DNA of 64,000 nt. It comes from Trichobilharzia szidati (Eukaryota > Platyhelminthes > Trematoda > Strigeidida > Schistosomatidae). The notes under the pieces were generated by a model. The model ran no database searches. It saw only the letters and a program-made list of their open reading frames with translations, and was not told the origin of the DNA. The DNA is taken from contig OX235277.1 in the NCBI GenBank assembly GCA_944472155.2, forward strand, positions 32,746,804 to 32,810,803. Reading direction: 5' to 3'. Below, one piece after another: positions 1-12,824 of this stretch. Positions within the stretch are counted from its first letter, which is position 1. Each line of letters opens with the position of its first letter. The translations under genes and the position numbers were made by a program.

Positions 1-750
1 TTGCAGTTCTTGTCGCAGGTTATATCGAGAATTGGGGACGGTTGCGCTTTGGTGTCATTGGAGAACCACTGGCTGATGAGTTGACTGATAATCTGGGGAT
101 CATCATGAATTATACCTTCATGTTCCAAGTGGCTAGTATTGTTGTCTTTACCCTTCTTCAGTCGTTTCTGCAAGATCTTGCAGAGTTTCTGAGTTTTAGA
201 GGTGCCCCCTAGGGCTTTATTTTCCTCGAGTTGTGCCTTCATTTTATGTCTCTCCTCAAGATTTTTAAAAGTTTCGTGTATCTGTTGTAATGCACTAAAT
301 TATTTATGTAAATAAAATTTCCTTTTCAGTTTCCTTAGTTATAATCACGTTTTGCGGTACATGAAAAGAGTTGGTGTCTTTAGGGTAGATTTTAGGGATG
401 CGATTGTGTTTCTTACCGACCTGATTGTCATGTAGAAGGTATTAAGTGTTACTTCTCAGTTTTTATAGGTAAAATATTCATCGCAGTCTGAGCTTCTCAA
501 GAGTGCAGGTAGGAGTTCGCAGTCGACATCTCTATGGTCCCCATATTGATAGTAAACCGGGGAATTTTTAGGTGTGTGTTTAGTCGTTAGTTGAAGAAGT
601 AGAGTGCGGTACAGTGCATTGTGATCGCTGTTGTCGAGTTTATTCTCCACCTCTATTGAGTTTGGTTCTTTTTCGTGTCAGTGGATTAAGTCGATAATAT
701 TGTTATTTCGTGCTGGGAGGCGCACGCATAGCTGTATATATTTATCTCTA
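1..750. other. No gene recognised
   Basis: Only short frames, including a 64-codon minus-strand one at 456-650 with no recognisable motif. Probably old retroelement DNA. Confidence 0.4.
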
Positions 751-751
751 C

Positions 752-974
752 TGCGTCGGTGACGCAGAGGTGGAATGCTCACCGGCCACTCACGTGATCG
801 GAGTTTAATCCGCGGCTGATGCACTCACAAACCTCGCTTACCTGGTAATAATCCCAGCAAACATTGAGGTTGAGTGTGAGACTCGCAAACCCCACCCCGT
901 AGAAATAAAACCACAGCTGCTGAAACTTCGAAGCTTCAACTCGAAGCCATAGGTTCCTTAGAGCAGCCAGAGGA
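752..974 (+). mobile_element. tRNA-derived SINE, diverged
   Basis: Starts TGCGTCGGTGACGCAG and ends CTCGAAGCCATAGGTTCCTTAG. Layout and many bases match the SINE at 44529-44760 (tRNA-like head, AGCAAAC middle block, GAAACTTC block, AAGCC-TA-GTTCC tail). The B box is degraded. Confidence 0.6.
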
Positions 975-2829
975 ATAGAAAATATCTATTACTTGATGGT
1001 CGCGACTCCTGTGAAAACCACGCTAGCTGTTCATTACACCCACTCAACTCAGAATGCCACTCACGCAAACTGTAGAAATCAGCCAACATTAAGTAGTTGC
1101 ATACATAAGGAGGTTGGCACACAGACAATTAAAATCGAAGCACTTCGAAAGTGTGGTGCTCGAATATCCGTGAATGAAGGAGAGGATTAACCCGCAACTT
1201 GTTACAGGATTTCCCAGCAAGTTTGGTATTCGTGCCATTGAACTGGTTCGGTCGTTAAGTGGGCGCATTCGATTATGGGTTTTAAACAACACTAACAAGA
1301 TGACCGATTTAATGTGTTGCTGTCTAGAACAACGTGTCACTTATAACCACAATATCTAGATGAGTCACTCCATGAAATATGCTTACCGTAGGTTACCAGA
1401 CAATAAACGGGACTAATAAGTTATTCACAAGGTTGTCAACAACCGTATATACTATGGATTGACAATGCAGGAAAATAAAACGCAAAAGCGCGTGATGATT
1501 GTATATTTCACTGATGTTTAGAATATGGTTAGTCGTACAAAGTGTCGCAGTATCAGGCTTGACTCAACGAAATATGGGATTTAGATAATGTCACATAACA
1601 AATTGCTTGTTGTATTATAGTACATCCAACTGCTAGTAATGATTATGGTAAATATGCACTCACCCTATTTGCACGTGAGGCCGCCTATCGATTTCGTACT
1701 TTTGAAGCTAAACGTGATGTTTCTGAACGACAGAGTATAAGTATGCTGCCTACAGGTTTCTCTGGCGACGTTTTTCATTGTTTCGAACTGTTGTGTGGTG
1801 AAACTAGTAACATGCGTGAATCAGTCCCCTACGCCTTCTATGTTGCCAGGTAAGCAATACAGCATCAGTCGTCTCCTGTTTCGAAATTAATTTATTTCCT
1901 CAGGAATCTCCACTTTGCAAATGGAAACAGTGCATGAAAGTGTTACGAATGTCATGGGAACATACAACAACAGTGAGTATCTTTGTTTGCATCAGAAAGA
2001 CGCCAAATGTAGGTTAAACGTAGGCCATTGACTAACTACGAAACTGAACAGTTTTCAAAATGTCACTTTTCACACATACACCTAGTTAGGAATCAGTCTG
2101 ATATATTCGTAGGCTGAAATCAGTTTGTCAGTGTTTCCATTTTCAGCAGCCACAGTGTCCATTTTCTACATTAGTAGTGAATAAGCGGGCATAGGATTTA
2201 ACTCATCAACCTTGTTGAATATGTCGAACTAGAATACCTGATGAAATGGTTAAATACGTGTTTCATATGAAACCTGAATTATGCTCATTGGAAGACAGTA
2301 TGTGTGTGTGTGGGAGAAAGAGCTGTGAAATACCTGTTCCATCGGGTAATGACATAGCCAATTTTGCTTTGAGATGCGGTGCGTGTTTGAATGGTGTTGT
2401 ATATACACTTACAGTTTTACCAACAATCACTCACGTGTAAATGCCTTCATCTGTGCACATATGAATCAGTGCAGAAAGAAGATCGGAATGGATTGTCAGT
2501 AACTTACTTGCGAAGAATGTTTCATAGTATATGGTGGAGTAGGATATCGGCGTGTCTCCAGCTAAAAGTGAGGAAATTAATATGGTTTGAAAGGGTTCTT
2601 ACTGAAGAATAGACAATGACACCGAAATTTCTCCACAGAGTATTCTTTTATCTCAACCTTCCTTATTTCAATGGATTGGATGAAGTGAGTATCAGCAGTG
2701 ATAGACTAATCTTCATGCTGGAGACATATAGTATGAATGCCATGACGTTGATGCAGCGAAGACGGCAACGTCTCCTCAGTAATAATGATTAAAGCAGTCA
2801 ATTATCTCCTCAGTGTGCAACAAGTATTT
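975..2829. other. No gene recognised
   Basis: Scattered frames below 90 codons, no domain, no matching copy elsewhere in the window. Confidence 0.5.
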
Positions 2830-3160
2830 GAGTATGAGCTTTCAATCAGCACTAAACCATTGTTGTGCAATCCTCTAGGGAAATGAATGAGTGACATCCT
2901 AATTGATTGGATCGTGCTTCAGAGGCAACAACAATTTTGATTTATGTTGCACCAGAAAATCCTGCACAAAGAGTAAATAACTTGCTATAAAACTCAGTGA
3001 GAATCCTCTACTGTGTGCAAGTTAAGTTTCCAGACTAGAGATTGTGGTATAAAAATTCGAAATATCTTCTCAAATAAACCTTATCGGTTTTGACGAATGG
3101 AACAGACTGTCGAGAATATGTCCACTACATTCAGAAGTATGGAAGCACAAAGCAGCTGCA
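2830..3160 (+). repeat. Dispersed repeat, copy 1
   Basis: Aligns by eye with 12825-13142: shared blocks include CAATCCTCTAGGGAAATGAA, GACATCCTAATTGA and TCTACTGTG. No protein domain is visible. Confidence 0.55.
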
Positions 3161-3689
3161 TATAAGAGAGGAATGCGACACATAGTAGTCGTTGTTGGTA
3201 TCATGAATTTCCAGGTACTTGCCTTCACTTTCATTCAAACGCTTAGCTTCAGTTTGTCAATTGGCCTCACTGCGTGCCAGATTCACCAATGGAATGACAA
3301 TGAAGGGTATAGGTTATGCCATTAGACTGTTAGTAGATGGATACAGATGGCTCTGTATCATTTCATGCATCCAAACGATTGCACATATCATTGTAAGAGA
3401 AACTCGATAACGATGAATGTGGCTGATCTATAATGCAGAGTTTGTTTATTTGTAACGTATAGACACTATGAGTTTCTTCACCAACTAATGAACTAATACG
3501 AGAATTTTGATTGACTAAAGTGATTAGCCATTTTACAAATCATTTATGCCCATGTAACCTTCGATTATGACGAACCTTGTGATATGATGTGGAAAGTACT
3601 CCTAGTTCGCACACAGACGCAGGTATTTAGAGGTTCGGAGGTATTCCTCGAGTTTCTGATGTCTGTCACTGAATTGGTATTATCAGCCA
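3161..3689. other. No gene recognised
   Basis: AT-rich sequence between a dispersed repeat and a Gypsy relic; nothing visible. Confidence 0.5.
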
Positions 3690-4490
3690 GGCCCTACATT
3701 CATGCATATTTTTCAGCTTTTGCTGCTAATTAAATGCTACTGCTGAATCGCGGATTATCCCTCCTCCTGACCTCATGTTAGGAAATATTAGTTTGCTCCA
3801 CAGCGTGGCCATCACCAAACGATTCCCAATACTCTTGCAGCAGAGCCAGAGTGTCAGCTTGATCCTATGAACTGATGTGGGATTGGCAGTGATGTCCGCC
3901 GTAATAACCTTGGGTAGGTTACAGGCATAAGTACACTGGTTTTGACTAACAAATCCGCTAACTGCGAGATGATGTGCCGGTTTCCGAATCCAGAGTCTTC
4001 CTAAGTCAATCACAGAGCGTTGTGCAGTTAAGAAATCAACAACCAATATGACGTTCCGCCGCATTACATCAGTTGCAACAAAAGTGAGTGTAGGTGAATC
4101 CTTGATGGTCACGGGCAGGGTAACGCTGTCAATTACCCTGAAATGGGCTCTGTTGGGGGCAACTAGCAGCAGCTGATCAGCGAAAGGCTTAGGAATGGCC
4201 CTCAATCACTGTATAAACCCTGTGAGGACAGTAGAGGGTGGGACCTCAGTGTCAACTAGAAACGATACGTCTACTCCGATTATTTTACCCCTTAGAATGA
4301 GTGGTGATTACAAACACTGAATGAATAAAGATACGCTTAGGTATAGCCCACGTCGAGGTCTTCTTACATTGTTCCCACATCGCCATGCCCTACTACCGAG
4401 TCGGCGACAACAGTGACACCTGTCGGGGTTACCGTCTAGTTTGGAAGGGGTTGCGGTCTTTAATGCAGGCAGTTTATATAATACCCTGAA
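3690..4490 (-). mobile_element. Second Gypsy-like gag/protease relic (unpaired left flank)
   Basis: The minus strand shows a zinc-knuckle-like CHCCRRLGSRAWRC near 4400, then SFLVDTEVP near 4235 (the catalytic DTG read as DTE), then a frame 3726-4205 with VILVVDFLTAQRSVIDLGRL, typical of the end of retroviral-type proteases. A stop separates the catalytic motif from this frame. It differs from the Gypsy relic in the arms. Confidence 0.6.
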
Positions 4491-4861
4491 ATGATAGTCG
4501 GGTCAAATACATAGGTCAGAGTGGGGTAACGGGATCAGTCAGACTAGGGGAACACAAAAATCTAGGAAAGTCAACCCGAATAAGATAAGAAATTTGGTGA
4601 ATAGTTCAGCTATAGCATTGCACCACATGCAAATACACACAAACACACAATAGGATGGGATAAGATGACAGCTTTAAAATCTAATGTAGCATCGTGAAGC
4701 GAAAAATTGATAATGGAAGCTGTATTTATCGAATCAACTGCAAACATGTGTAAGAGGAGTGATTCAGTGTCTGTCCAAACGGACATCTGGAAAACTCTAC
4801 CACCCCTACGACGAATGGGAATGAGTGAAAAAAAGAAAGTTTCGAAGTTGCATGGTTATAG

Positions 4862-4970
4862 GAGATATGATTACGAACAATAAATTTCTTTTGAAATGTC
4901 ATCCAGTAAATAATGCTCTCTCACGGTGTGATATATATAATAAACAAATTCATATAGAAATAAATAACAC
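4862..4970 (+). repeat. Dispersed repeat fragment (GACGTTTCGA family)
   Basis: Reads GAACAATAAATTTC, a diverged core, GTCATCCAGTAAATAATGCT, GGTGTGATATATATAATAAAC. It matches 58690-58785 in order and orientation. Confidence 0.5.
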
Positions 4971-5204
4971 CACATTGCCACAGTTTCACACATATATATT
5001 TAACTTATTTCTGATGGTTTATTTGTTTATCGTTTCAGTTCAGCGGGTGGTGAGGCATATTGGTTACACAAAAATCGTGGACAAGATCTATTCACAGCTC
5101 TGTTCTAGCACACCTTGTTTGTAGTGAGAGTAAAAGCGATGCTGATAAAGCATGTAAAATTATTCATCGCATTCCTACTAATATTCATTTCATCTTTTGA
5201 GTTA

Positions 5205-5345
5205 GTCTTCTACATACAGATGAGATCATCGGAATCCATCTGAAGAAGCCAGTCAGGCCTGTGTGTTCAGAAGAAATTAGTTCAGCTCCTTTCCAAGCCT
5301 CGGCCATCAGTACATGAATGTAAAAATTGAAAAATATTCCCTCCT
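5205..5345 (+). repeat. Fragment of the 7.7-kb repeat
   Basis: Matches 7740-7880 in order (CTGAAGAAGCCAGTCAGG, TGTTCAGAAGAAATTA, GCCTCGGCCATCAGT, TCCCTCCTACTAAGCC), showing that this sequence is dispersed. Confidence 0.6.
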
Positions 5346-6455
5346 ACTAAGCCTTTTACAGATTATAATAATTTTAATAATAATAATAATTCATTTCTGG
5401 AAGAGAAACAAGCAGTTTTTACAGGCATGAACATATGTACCCTAATTAGAAATGACAGAATATATAATATGATTTGTTGATTTAAATTTATACTGAACAC
5501 TGGTTTATGTGGGAGAAACATTGAAAACAGTACAAATAACTAATTAGGTAATTTTTGAAATCTGATTTCGACCTAATAAGTTATAAGATATAGCGTTAAA
5601 ACTAGATTTTAAGTGAGAATATACCTGCTGCATGTCAATTTCACGCGGGAATTATAAATGATTACGTTAGGAGTAAAATGTGTAATGAGATAAAATCCAG
5701 TATAGTATTACTAAATAAGCTTTTTCCTCTTATTTTCCGGAAAGAAATGCTGACATAACTCTACTAGAAGACCTTTCAGCTGGGCTTGTTATTAACGATG
5801 ATAATTAGCTGTGTACCCGCGCACTTCAAGCAAAATACACACATCTCTCACGCCCTCTTCGGCTTCTTCCTTCTTTGGTTGTGGCTGTTGCTGTTGTGCA
5901 TTACAGATGTAGTGATAAGAAAACCTATATTATGTACACTGGTTAATGTTTTATTTTCTTTACTTGCAGGAAGATACTCAGGAGTCAATTATCTGGACCA
6001 GGAGATACAAGAATTTCAGAAACTAAACTTTAACGAAGACCAGTAAAGCTGTTAGACTCTGAGACTGAACTCTCGCATTTTTAAAAAGTTGACTTTGTGG
6101 AATGAACGTTCCCCCTACACAGCTCGTGTTCTGTTTTCATTGCCTGTGTGTCTGCTGCTTTGCTTGTCACAGGAGGTAAGTACACCTTGGTTCAGGTACT
6201 GAAGTGAAACATTAGACATGCAGAATGAGCAATCATTATCAGTGAATGATTCGGCAAACTTAAGCTATAAGCACCACTAACTACCAATCAGCGAATGACC
6301 TCGAACTCAATAATCACGTAAAAGAGGCAATTTTGTGTATAGAATACATACATTTATGAAAAGAATGCATGAAAACTGTATAAAAGTGTTACAGAGGACA
6401 TCTTTCTCTCACATGTGATAAAAATAGCTCTCAGTTTTAGGTTGGAGTATCAATA
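5346..6455. other. No firm gene; possible short exon
   Basis: Mostly AT-rich and featureless. At 5971-6046 a TTTTCTTTACTTGCAG acceptor precedes a short frame ending NFNEDQ and TAA, which could be a terminal exon, but no upstream exon can be tied to it. Confidence 0.35.
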
Positions 6456-6622
6456 GAGTGTAATTCCATTGTGGATAAAATTTATTTTGATAAAGTCTCA
6501 CAGTCTTATGCAGTAATATTTACTGAGCAATAAATTGTACTCGAAACGTCTCCAATAAATATTACTGTATGACAGTGTGAAACTTTATCAAAATAAATTT
6601 TATCCGCAGTGGAGTTATACTC
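6456..6622. repeat. Imperfect foldback of the GACGTTTCGA family
   Basis: Arms beginning GAGTGTAATTCCATTGTGG and ending with its imperfect complement near 6622 enclose a short middle with CTCGAAACGTCTCC. Related to the intron-4 foldback but decayed. Confidence 0.6.
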
Positions 6623-6897
6623 TGCGACAGTGCACAAGTTCTATTCTTATATCAACAGAGTAATTCAACCACTTTCTACGCATGTAATTATTTGGGTCTT
6701 CTAACTCTAGCAATAAGGCGAAGTTCAACAATAGCGTCCCAGGAGTGCAATCGCTTCAATGACCTTGAATGCATGCTAGTCGTTGGCTAACGGCACCTGT
6801 CATTATCAGTTCAAATTTCAATGCTATTCACCAGATAAGCGGCAAATTTCACTCTGATCACGTTTTTAAGTAATGCTGGGAAATGTGTTAATAGCTC

Positions 6898-7000
6898 GTT
6901 AGGGTTAGAATTAAGGTTTGGATAAGGGTTATCATTAGGGTTAGGATCAAGGTTAGGATTGCTGTTAGGGTCAGAATTAAGGTTAGCGTTACTATTAGGG
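6898..7000 (+). repeat. Degenerate telomere-like TTAGGG tract
   Basis: Several exact TTAGGG words (6899-6904, 6936, 6974, 6995 areas) and many one-off variants (TTAAGG, ATAAGGG) over about 100 bases. TTAGGG is the usual animal telomere repeat. The low-complexity Asn/Pro reading frame on the minus strand is a by-product. Confidence 0.65.
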
Positions 7001-7259
7001 ATAGATTTATAGTTGATGTCATTTATTTTAATTTGTTTTATTATCCACATTTTCCTGGTAAGTAGTCGTCGATCCTCTTACTGGAAACCATAGTAAGTCA
7101 ACCGAGGGCTTTGAGGAGGAATGCACAACAGGATAAGAAAGATAAGCGATTCGCAAATACAGCTAATAATCAGTCACCTCGGTGAATACATGTAGAGAAA
7201 CCAGTCTAACTTGGAAACTGATACACTTCATGATAGCTGGGACGTATTTTGAAGTTATG

Positions 7260-7560
7260 TTCTGGTGAGAGCTGTCTGATAGCCAAAATTGTTAGACAGC
7301 AATTTCCGTCAATCTTTACGTCCCAGATCTTGGTCATGAGAAAAACAAGGACAAAGACTTTGCGTGGGTGGATACGATTTGCAGATATATGGTCTGAACT
7401 TCAAAAAAACGGCCACAAAGTGATTACGGATTGACAACCAGTCAGAAGACGCTGTTTATCTGCTATAATAATGAATAATAATGTACATGAAAATTTATAA
7501 ATATCTGTTGATGTTCTCAATAAACGATCTCTTACCTGGCCCTTGTCTTCTGTCGTTAGA
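7260..7560 (+). mobile_element. Diverged solo LTR (left arm boundary)
   Basis: Begins TCTGGTGAGAGCTGTC and ends CTGGCCCTTGTCTTCTGTCGTTAGA, with AATAAACG about 40 bases before the end, matching the 326-bp LTR at 14841-15166 in layout and ends but strongly diverged inside. Confidence 0.65.
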
Positions 7561-7592
7561 ATATCAGCGAAAGATAACGTGTTTAATGTTTT

Positions 7593-7829
7593 TCATGCAT
7601 TTCCTTGTAGATATACGTCAGTTTTTGAGCTAAAATTCCTTATGTTTATGACTGGTCTGCTGAAGGTCACCCGTGCGTTTGCATCCCTTGAGACGCTGTT
7701 GTTGAAGTGTGCCCCAACCTTAATGTCGCCTTTACATACAGTTGACACCATCGGGCTCCCCCTGAAGAAGCCAGTCAGGTCTGTGTGTTCAGAAGAAATT
7801 ACTTCAGCTCCTTTCCGAGCCTCGGCCAT
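7593..7829 (-). other. Unidentified 78-codon frame in a dispersed repeat (left arm)
   Basis: Open frame starting MAEARKGAEVIS with DLTGFFRGSP and RDANARVTFSRPVINIRNF. It is next to the diverged LTR, and part of it recurs as a fragment at 5205-5340. The right-arm copy differs at about nine residues, which argues against strong constraint. It could be the edge of a retroelement frame; no family recognised. Confidence 0.3.
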
Positions 7830-7884
7830 CAGTTCATGAATGTAAACATTGAAAAATACTCCCTCCTACTAAGCCTTTCACAGA

Positions 7885-9667
7885 TTGTCGCTGTCATAAT
7901 CACATTATTATTCTGAACACTTCATCTTTAATTGCTTGTTATGCAGTCAGTTTGAGCACACGTTTGTTTCCTAATTACTCGTCGAAGATCCTCAAAATGC
8001 ACGTTGTGTAATCTACTGGTCCAAGCTTTCTTAAACATTTCCACCTTCCAATTGGAGCACTAATTTTCTTGGTTGATTACCACCACCATAACATGGTGAT
8101 ATTGACCAATTACTGCTGCAAGAAATGCCACTCATGAAGCGTGTATCATCTTCCAGTTCCCTTCTTCACTCTACTCAGTAGACGGATAGAGGGTGGAAGT
8201 GAGTGACACAGAACTCACATTTTGTCTATCAGCGGGTAATTATAGCTAATGGAAATCCAACTAGGAGTAATACTCGACATTCTTCTATGTATTCGAGAAT
8301 GAGGAGAACAATTTAGAGAGTAGGCACCAGGTGAAAATTTGAGAGCAACATAAGCTGATATCACACCTTTGGTTCACGAACAAGTCAGTCTCCTCACCAA
8401 AGTAAGGCAGGATTGGGTGGTAATAATTACTCAGTTCATATTGCCTTCCATACACTGATACGTAATCGGAAGTAGCTGGTCTTAAGTCGGCGTGACCAAG
8501 AGTGGGAAGATCTATACTGAATAACATACTTTACATTTGGAAGGGTTGTGCTTCAGTTTTTGGAAGAATTCCCTAGGTACTGCTCCATAACATAGATAAT
8601 AATGGTGTCACCAACAAACCAGTCCCGAAGGCAAGGTTGATTTGCCTGTGTGCTGTGAACAAACCTTTCAAGTCATGTCACCAAACAGTCTACTAGCAGT
8701 GAAGAAGTAGACGTCAGAACCACACCATATTTCTTCTCATGTATAACTGTGTGTTGAACTTGAATAAAGTGTTGGATGTGCTCACTGAATGAATGTTCAC
8801 AATAAACTAAATGAGGTGAAACGGAGCTCTTTGGTAGATGAAGTGTCTATTTAATATGTCTGAGTCACAGTTGAGAACATAGTTCTACAGGAATGAATAG
8901 TTGAAGCCAGCAGTATACAGTGGAGGATCATCAAGGATTATGTGTTATTGATTACCGATGTAATTGTCGGTTTGATTGCAAAATTGAACAGTTAACGTCT
9001 AAACGGTCGTTTACAGTAGAAAAACAGACTGAAACGACTACTGTTCCTACAATGTCAGTTGAAAGAGAGCAATAGAAAATTGACTTATATCAAGTCCCAA
9101 TCTATCCTAGTTTACTGGCTTGCTAAATTTCTAGCCGGTCACAACCCCAAGTATATAGGGAGGGTTTGAATTGGAGCTACTGACACCACCATACGAAACT
9201 AAACAAACTTCTACAGAAACTACAATGCACAATAAAACATTCAAAAATTCAAAATAAGAAAACTAAATTGTTCTACGCTAGAATTAGAGAGCCTCAATGA
9301 CGCGGGCCGGTGAAAAGTTTAGGTAGGCCAGTCAGCCGATGTATCTTCTCTGGATGAAAGCAGGAATAAGAATGGGGAAGTAAATTTTTGTGCAATGTAG
9401 GAGAATGGGAAGGTTTCCCAGGTAGGCAAAGAAACGGAGAGATATATTATAGAAGAGCTGAGAATCTGCGAGAATGGATAGAATGGATGTGGACCAACCA
9501 AATTCTACTCCGGTCACCCAGACGACACCCACTTGCACAGTGAGTGGCAGTGAGTGGTTACAATGATGTCACAACTGTCAGCCAAAGCCCTAATGCCATG
9601 GGAACGGATCTCCTCTTGCAGGATCATAACAACAAGCTTCAACTTAAATTAATTAATTAATTTTTTT
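7885..9667. other. No gene recognised (left outer arm)
   Basis: Paired with 61766-63540 at roughly 94-95% identity in a sampled stretch. Frames are short and are not kept in step between arms. Confidence 0.5.
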
Positions 9668-9822
9668 ATAGCTTAATTCCTCACAGTATTTTTGATACGA
9701 GTATGGAATTTTCAGCAATGTGATATCGGTAGGCCAAATTTAGCAGGCCGACCATGGATATCGGGTATGCGTCGGCCGGTGATTGAACCCCGGACCATGT
9801 GCATGGTCGGCGAGCGTACTGA
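9668..9822 (-). mobile_element. SINE head fused to LINE (left arm)
   Basis: The minus strand contains CGCTCGCCGACCATGCACAT and GGGGTTCAATC, the same tRNA-like middle and B box as the intron-5 SINE, but a different body. It abuts the broken LINE endonuclease at about 9822. Confidence 0.65.
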
Positions 9823-12470
9823 CGACTAACAGTCATCTAATGCTTCGCACCTATAAACAATGCGGAACAAGAGGAAAGGGGGGATTTTACTGACAATTAC
9901 AAAAACTGATGGACAACATCCCAAATGGTGACATGAAAATCCTCATGGGAGATATGAATACCGCACTGGGAGCGGACAATACGGGAAGAGAAACCACCAT
10001 GGATCGGGAGGCTCAGAGAAATGAATGATAATAGAAGACTCTTCACAGATTTCTGCGCCTTCAGTGAATTGGTGATCGGAGATAGTGTGTATAAGCAAAA
10101 GGACACACAGAGGACTATGTGGATTTCACCTGATGGACACAAATCCAGATAAACTTTATCTGAACTTCAGTAGAGACGAAGTTTTCTGGACACAAATTTG
10201 AGAAGGGGAGCAGATGACGGCTAAGACTATTATCTAAATCAAAGAATCCCCAAGATCAAGTCGAAAGCCTTCAGCGCAACCGGGAACAGACTACAATTCT
10301 ATTTCAACGCTCAGAAACCTAAAGACGAAAATAAAGAAGATGCCCTCACTGCAGCCATCAGAGCAAAGTTGGAGACACTACGTGGTTTCACTGAGGAGGC
10401 TTGCGTGGAAGAACGTTGGAACTCTCTGAAGGTGGTGTTCAAGGAAACGTGTGCAAGCGTTTCAGGAAGAAGGAATAGAGAAGACAAGAATGCCTGTCGA
10501 CGGCCACCTGGGGGCTAACAGAAGGGAGGAGAATGGTGAAACGGAATATGGAACAATACAAAGATGAATATCAGGAGAAGCTAAGTCCAGTGTACACTGC
10601 ACTGAATAAAGAAGAATGCCAGGAAAGACAAAAGACAATTCTGATACACACTGGAAATGACAGTGAAGCAGAACAGGCCGCAGGCAAAAGAAGCCTTGAA
10701 ACATGATATCAGATAACCATGTCTATCTGGGAAGAGATCAATTCAGGTGAAACCTATGAAAAGGTGTTCAAGGGAGCGTGATTACCGAAATGGAGAAAAA
10801 ATGAGACGATGAGCTGATCACTTCATAGGACTCTTGAATCAACCATCACCTGCTACCAGCCCAAGAACACTACCAACAGTACGCACAAAAGTCCCAGTGG
10901 ATACCAGTCTTCCAATGAAGGCAAAAATCCTACATTTGATCAAGCTACTGAAGTCCAGGAAGGTAGCAGAGCTGGACGGAATTCCTCTGGAAGCACTGAA
11001 AACGGACCCAGAGACTGCAGCAGTTATGCTGGTGTCATTGCTGCAAAAGGTTTGGAAGGAGGGAAAGGTACTTGCCGATGGAAGAAAGGCTACCTCGTCA
11101 AACTATCAAAAAAGTGCGATTTATACCATTGTAAGAACTGCTGCAGAATCGTGATCTTGTCCACGACAAGCAAAATACTGAGTCACATCATTGTGGAGAG
11201 AACGAAAGATGCACTGCATGGGGAACTCCGACATAAACAAGCTCGATTCAGAAGGGCAAATCATGTGAGGATCAAGTTGAAACTCTGCGCATCTTCATCG
11301 AACAAAGCATAGAACTGCAGTCAAACCTCTACCATAACTTTATGGTCTTCAAAAAGACCTTCAACAACGTTGACCATGAAGTAATCAGGAAATCACTTCT
11401 AGACTACGGTATGCTCCAAGTATTTATAAACCTCATTCAACAGCTATATGGCAATGTCACGTGTCAGGTGATCCCCAACGAAAGACTCAGCGAGGTGTTC
11501 GAGGTGAATAAATGAGTAGGACTAGGCTGCCTGCCTATTATCACCGATGATATCCGTAAATGTGATGGACTGCATTATGCATCAGACTGTGCGCAGGTAG
11601 TGAGAAGACAGGAATACGTTGGACCAACAAGAAGACGCTAAAAGACTTGGATTTCGTAAATGATTTATGTTTGATGTCACACAAAATCGAAGATTTGCGA
11701 GCGAAAAGCAAAAAGCTGGCTGAAGAAGTTGGCAGCGAAGGTAGGGCTCAAGATGAACAAAGAGGAGATGGACGTGGTGCAGATAACCAACCAACGACAC
11801 TAGAAAGCAATACCAATCACCATCAACAGGAGAGATTTGAAAGAGGTCACTTCCTTAACTTATCTAGGATGCATTGTTTCGACCACAGGCGAACAGCATG
11901 GATGGAGATGTCAAAGCCAGAATCGGAAGGGGCATGATACTCCTTCATCAATCTGAAACCATATTGGAAATCTTCTGCAGTCAGGGTAAGAAGCGAATTT
12001 CACACTTTCAACACCACTGTCAAGTTAGTCCTTCTATATGGGTCAGAAACGTGCACTGCGTGTCACGAAAAGGATTTTCAACAAGTCACAAGCTTATCAG
12101 CAGCTGCCTTCGCTACATACTAAAGATAAAATGGCGGGTTTGAAAGAATTAACAACAAAAGACTCTGGGAACAAACCAACCAAGAACAACCGCTCAACAA
12201 ATATGCAGAGGAACATGGAGATGAATCGGGCATATGTTGAGAAGGTCATTGAATGACATCGCGCGCGATGCAAGCCATCACTCGACTGGAAACCCAATGG
12301 GAAATGACAAGTGGGTCATTTGAGAGTGAAATGGAGTACATCATGCGAGGAAGAGATGAGAGATTATGGCAATCGTGAATCCAGCTGATGAGGGCAGTGC
12401 CAGATAGAACAAAGTGGAGACGTGCTGTTAAGGCCCTGCATTCCACTTGGAATCCAAAGGATTAATTATA
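9823..12470 (+). mobile_element. RTE-like LINE, broken (left arm)
   Basis: It starts inside the endonuclease domain (a broken LTVI-CFAP-NNA motif, then GDMKILMGDMNTALG near 9930) and runs through a reverse transcriptase with many stops and frameshifts (MKAKILHLIKLLKSRKVAEL near 10920, LDFVNDLCLMSHKIEDL near 11650) to a 3' end reading TTCCACTTGGAATCC. Same family as the central element. The catalytic YADD-type motif reads FVND, so it cannot be active. Confidence 0.82.
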
Positions 12471-12663
12471 CGGAAGAACAAACAATGCAACCGGGATTTA
12501 ATTACAGAATGAGAACCAGTCGGGATAAACTAGTCTGAAATTAGGCGGAAGACTGTATGGATAAAAGTATTTCCACCCCGTGTAAGGCGTCAACTTAACC
12601 CCATTTATACTGTTTTAATCAGCCAGTTATATACTCGATTTGCTACAAGGGATCACGCATATG

Positions 12664-12800
12664 CAATTCCATATTAGTTTGTTTATTAGATGTATCACAC
12701 AGTGAAACAGTATTATTTACTGGATGACGTTTCGAACAAAATTTACTGTTCATAATCATATCAATTATAATCACACAACTTCAAAACTTGAGTTTTATCG
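12664..12800 (-). repeat. Dispersed repeat fragment (GACGTTTCGA family, left arm)
   Basis: Contains ATCACACAGTGAAACAGTAT and GGATGACGTTTCGAACAAAA (plus-strand reading), the same ordered blocks as the foldback arms. The right-arm partner is at 58640-58785. Confidence 0.55.
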
Positions 12801-12824
12801 TTATCACGCATATGATTTTTGATC

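Noticed and set aside
2246..2612. Overlapping frames of 64 and 73 codons
   Set aside because: No leader, domain, splice context or second copy; they fit chance in a 35-40% GC sequence.
6165..6180. A 3-nt micro-exon (CACAG-GAG-GTAAGT)
   Set aside because: A single splice-like string with no exon on either side that can be joined to it.
6811..7050. Asn/Pro-rich frame on the minus strand
   Set aside because: It is the translation of degenerate TTAGGG-like repeats.
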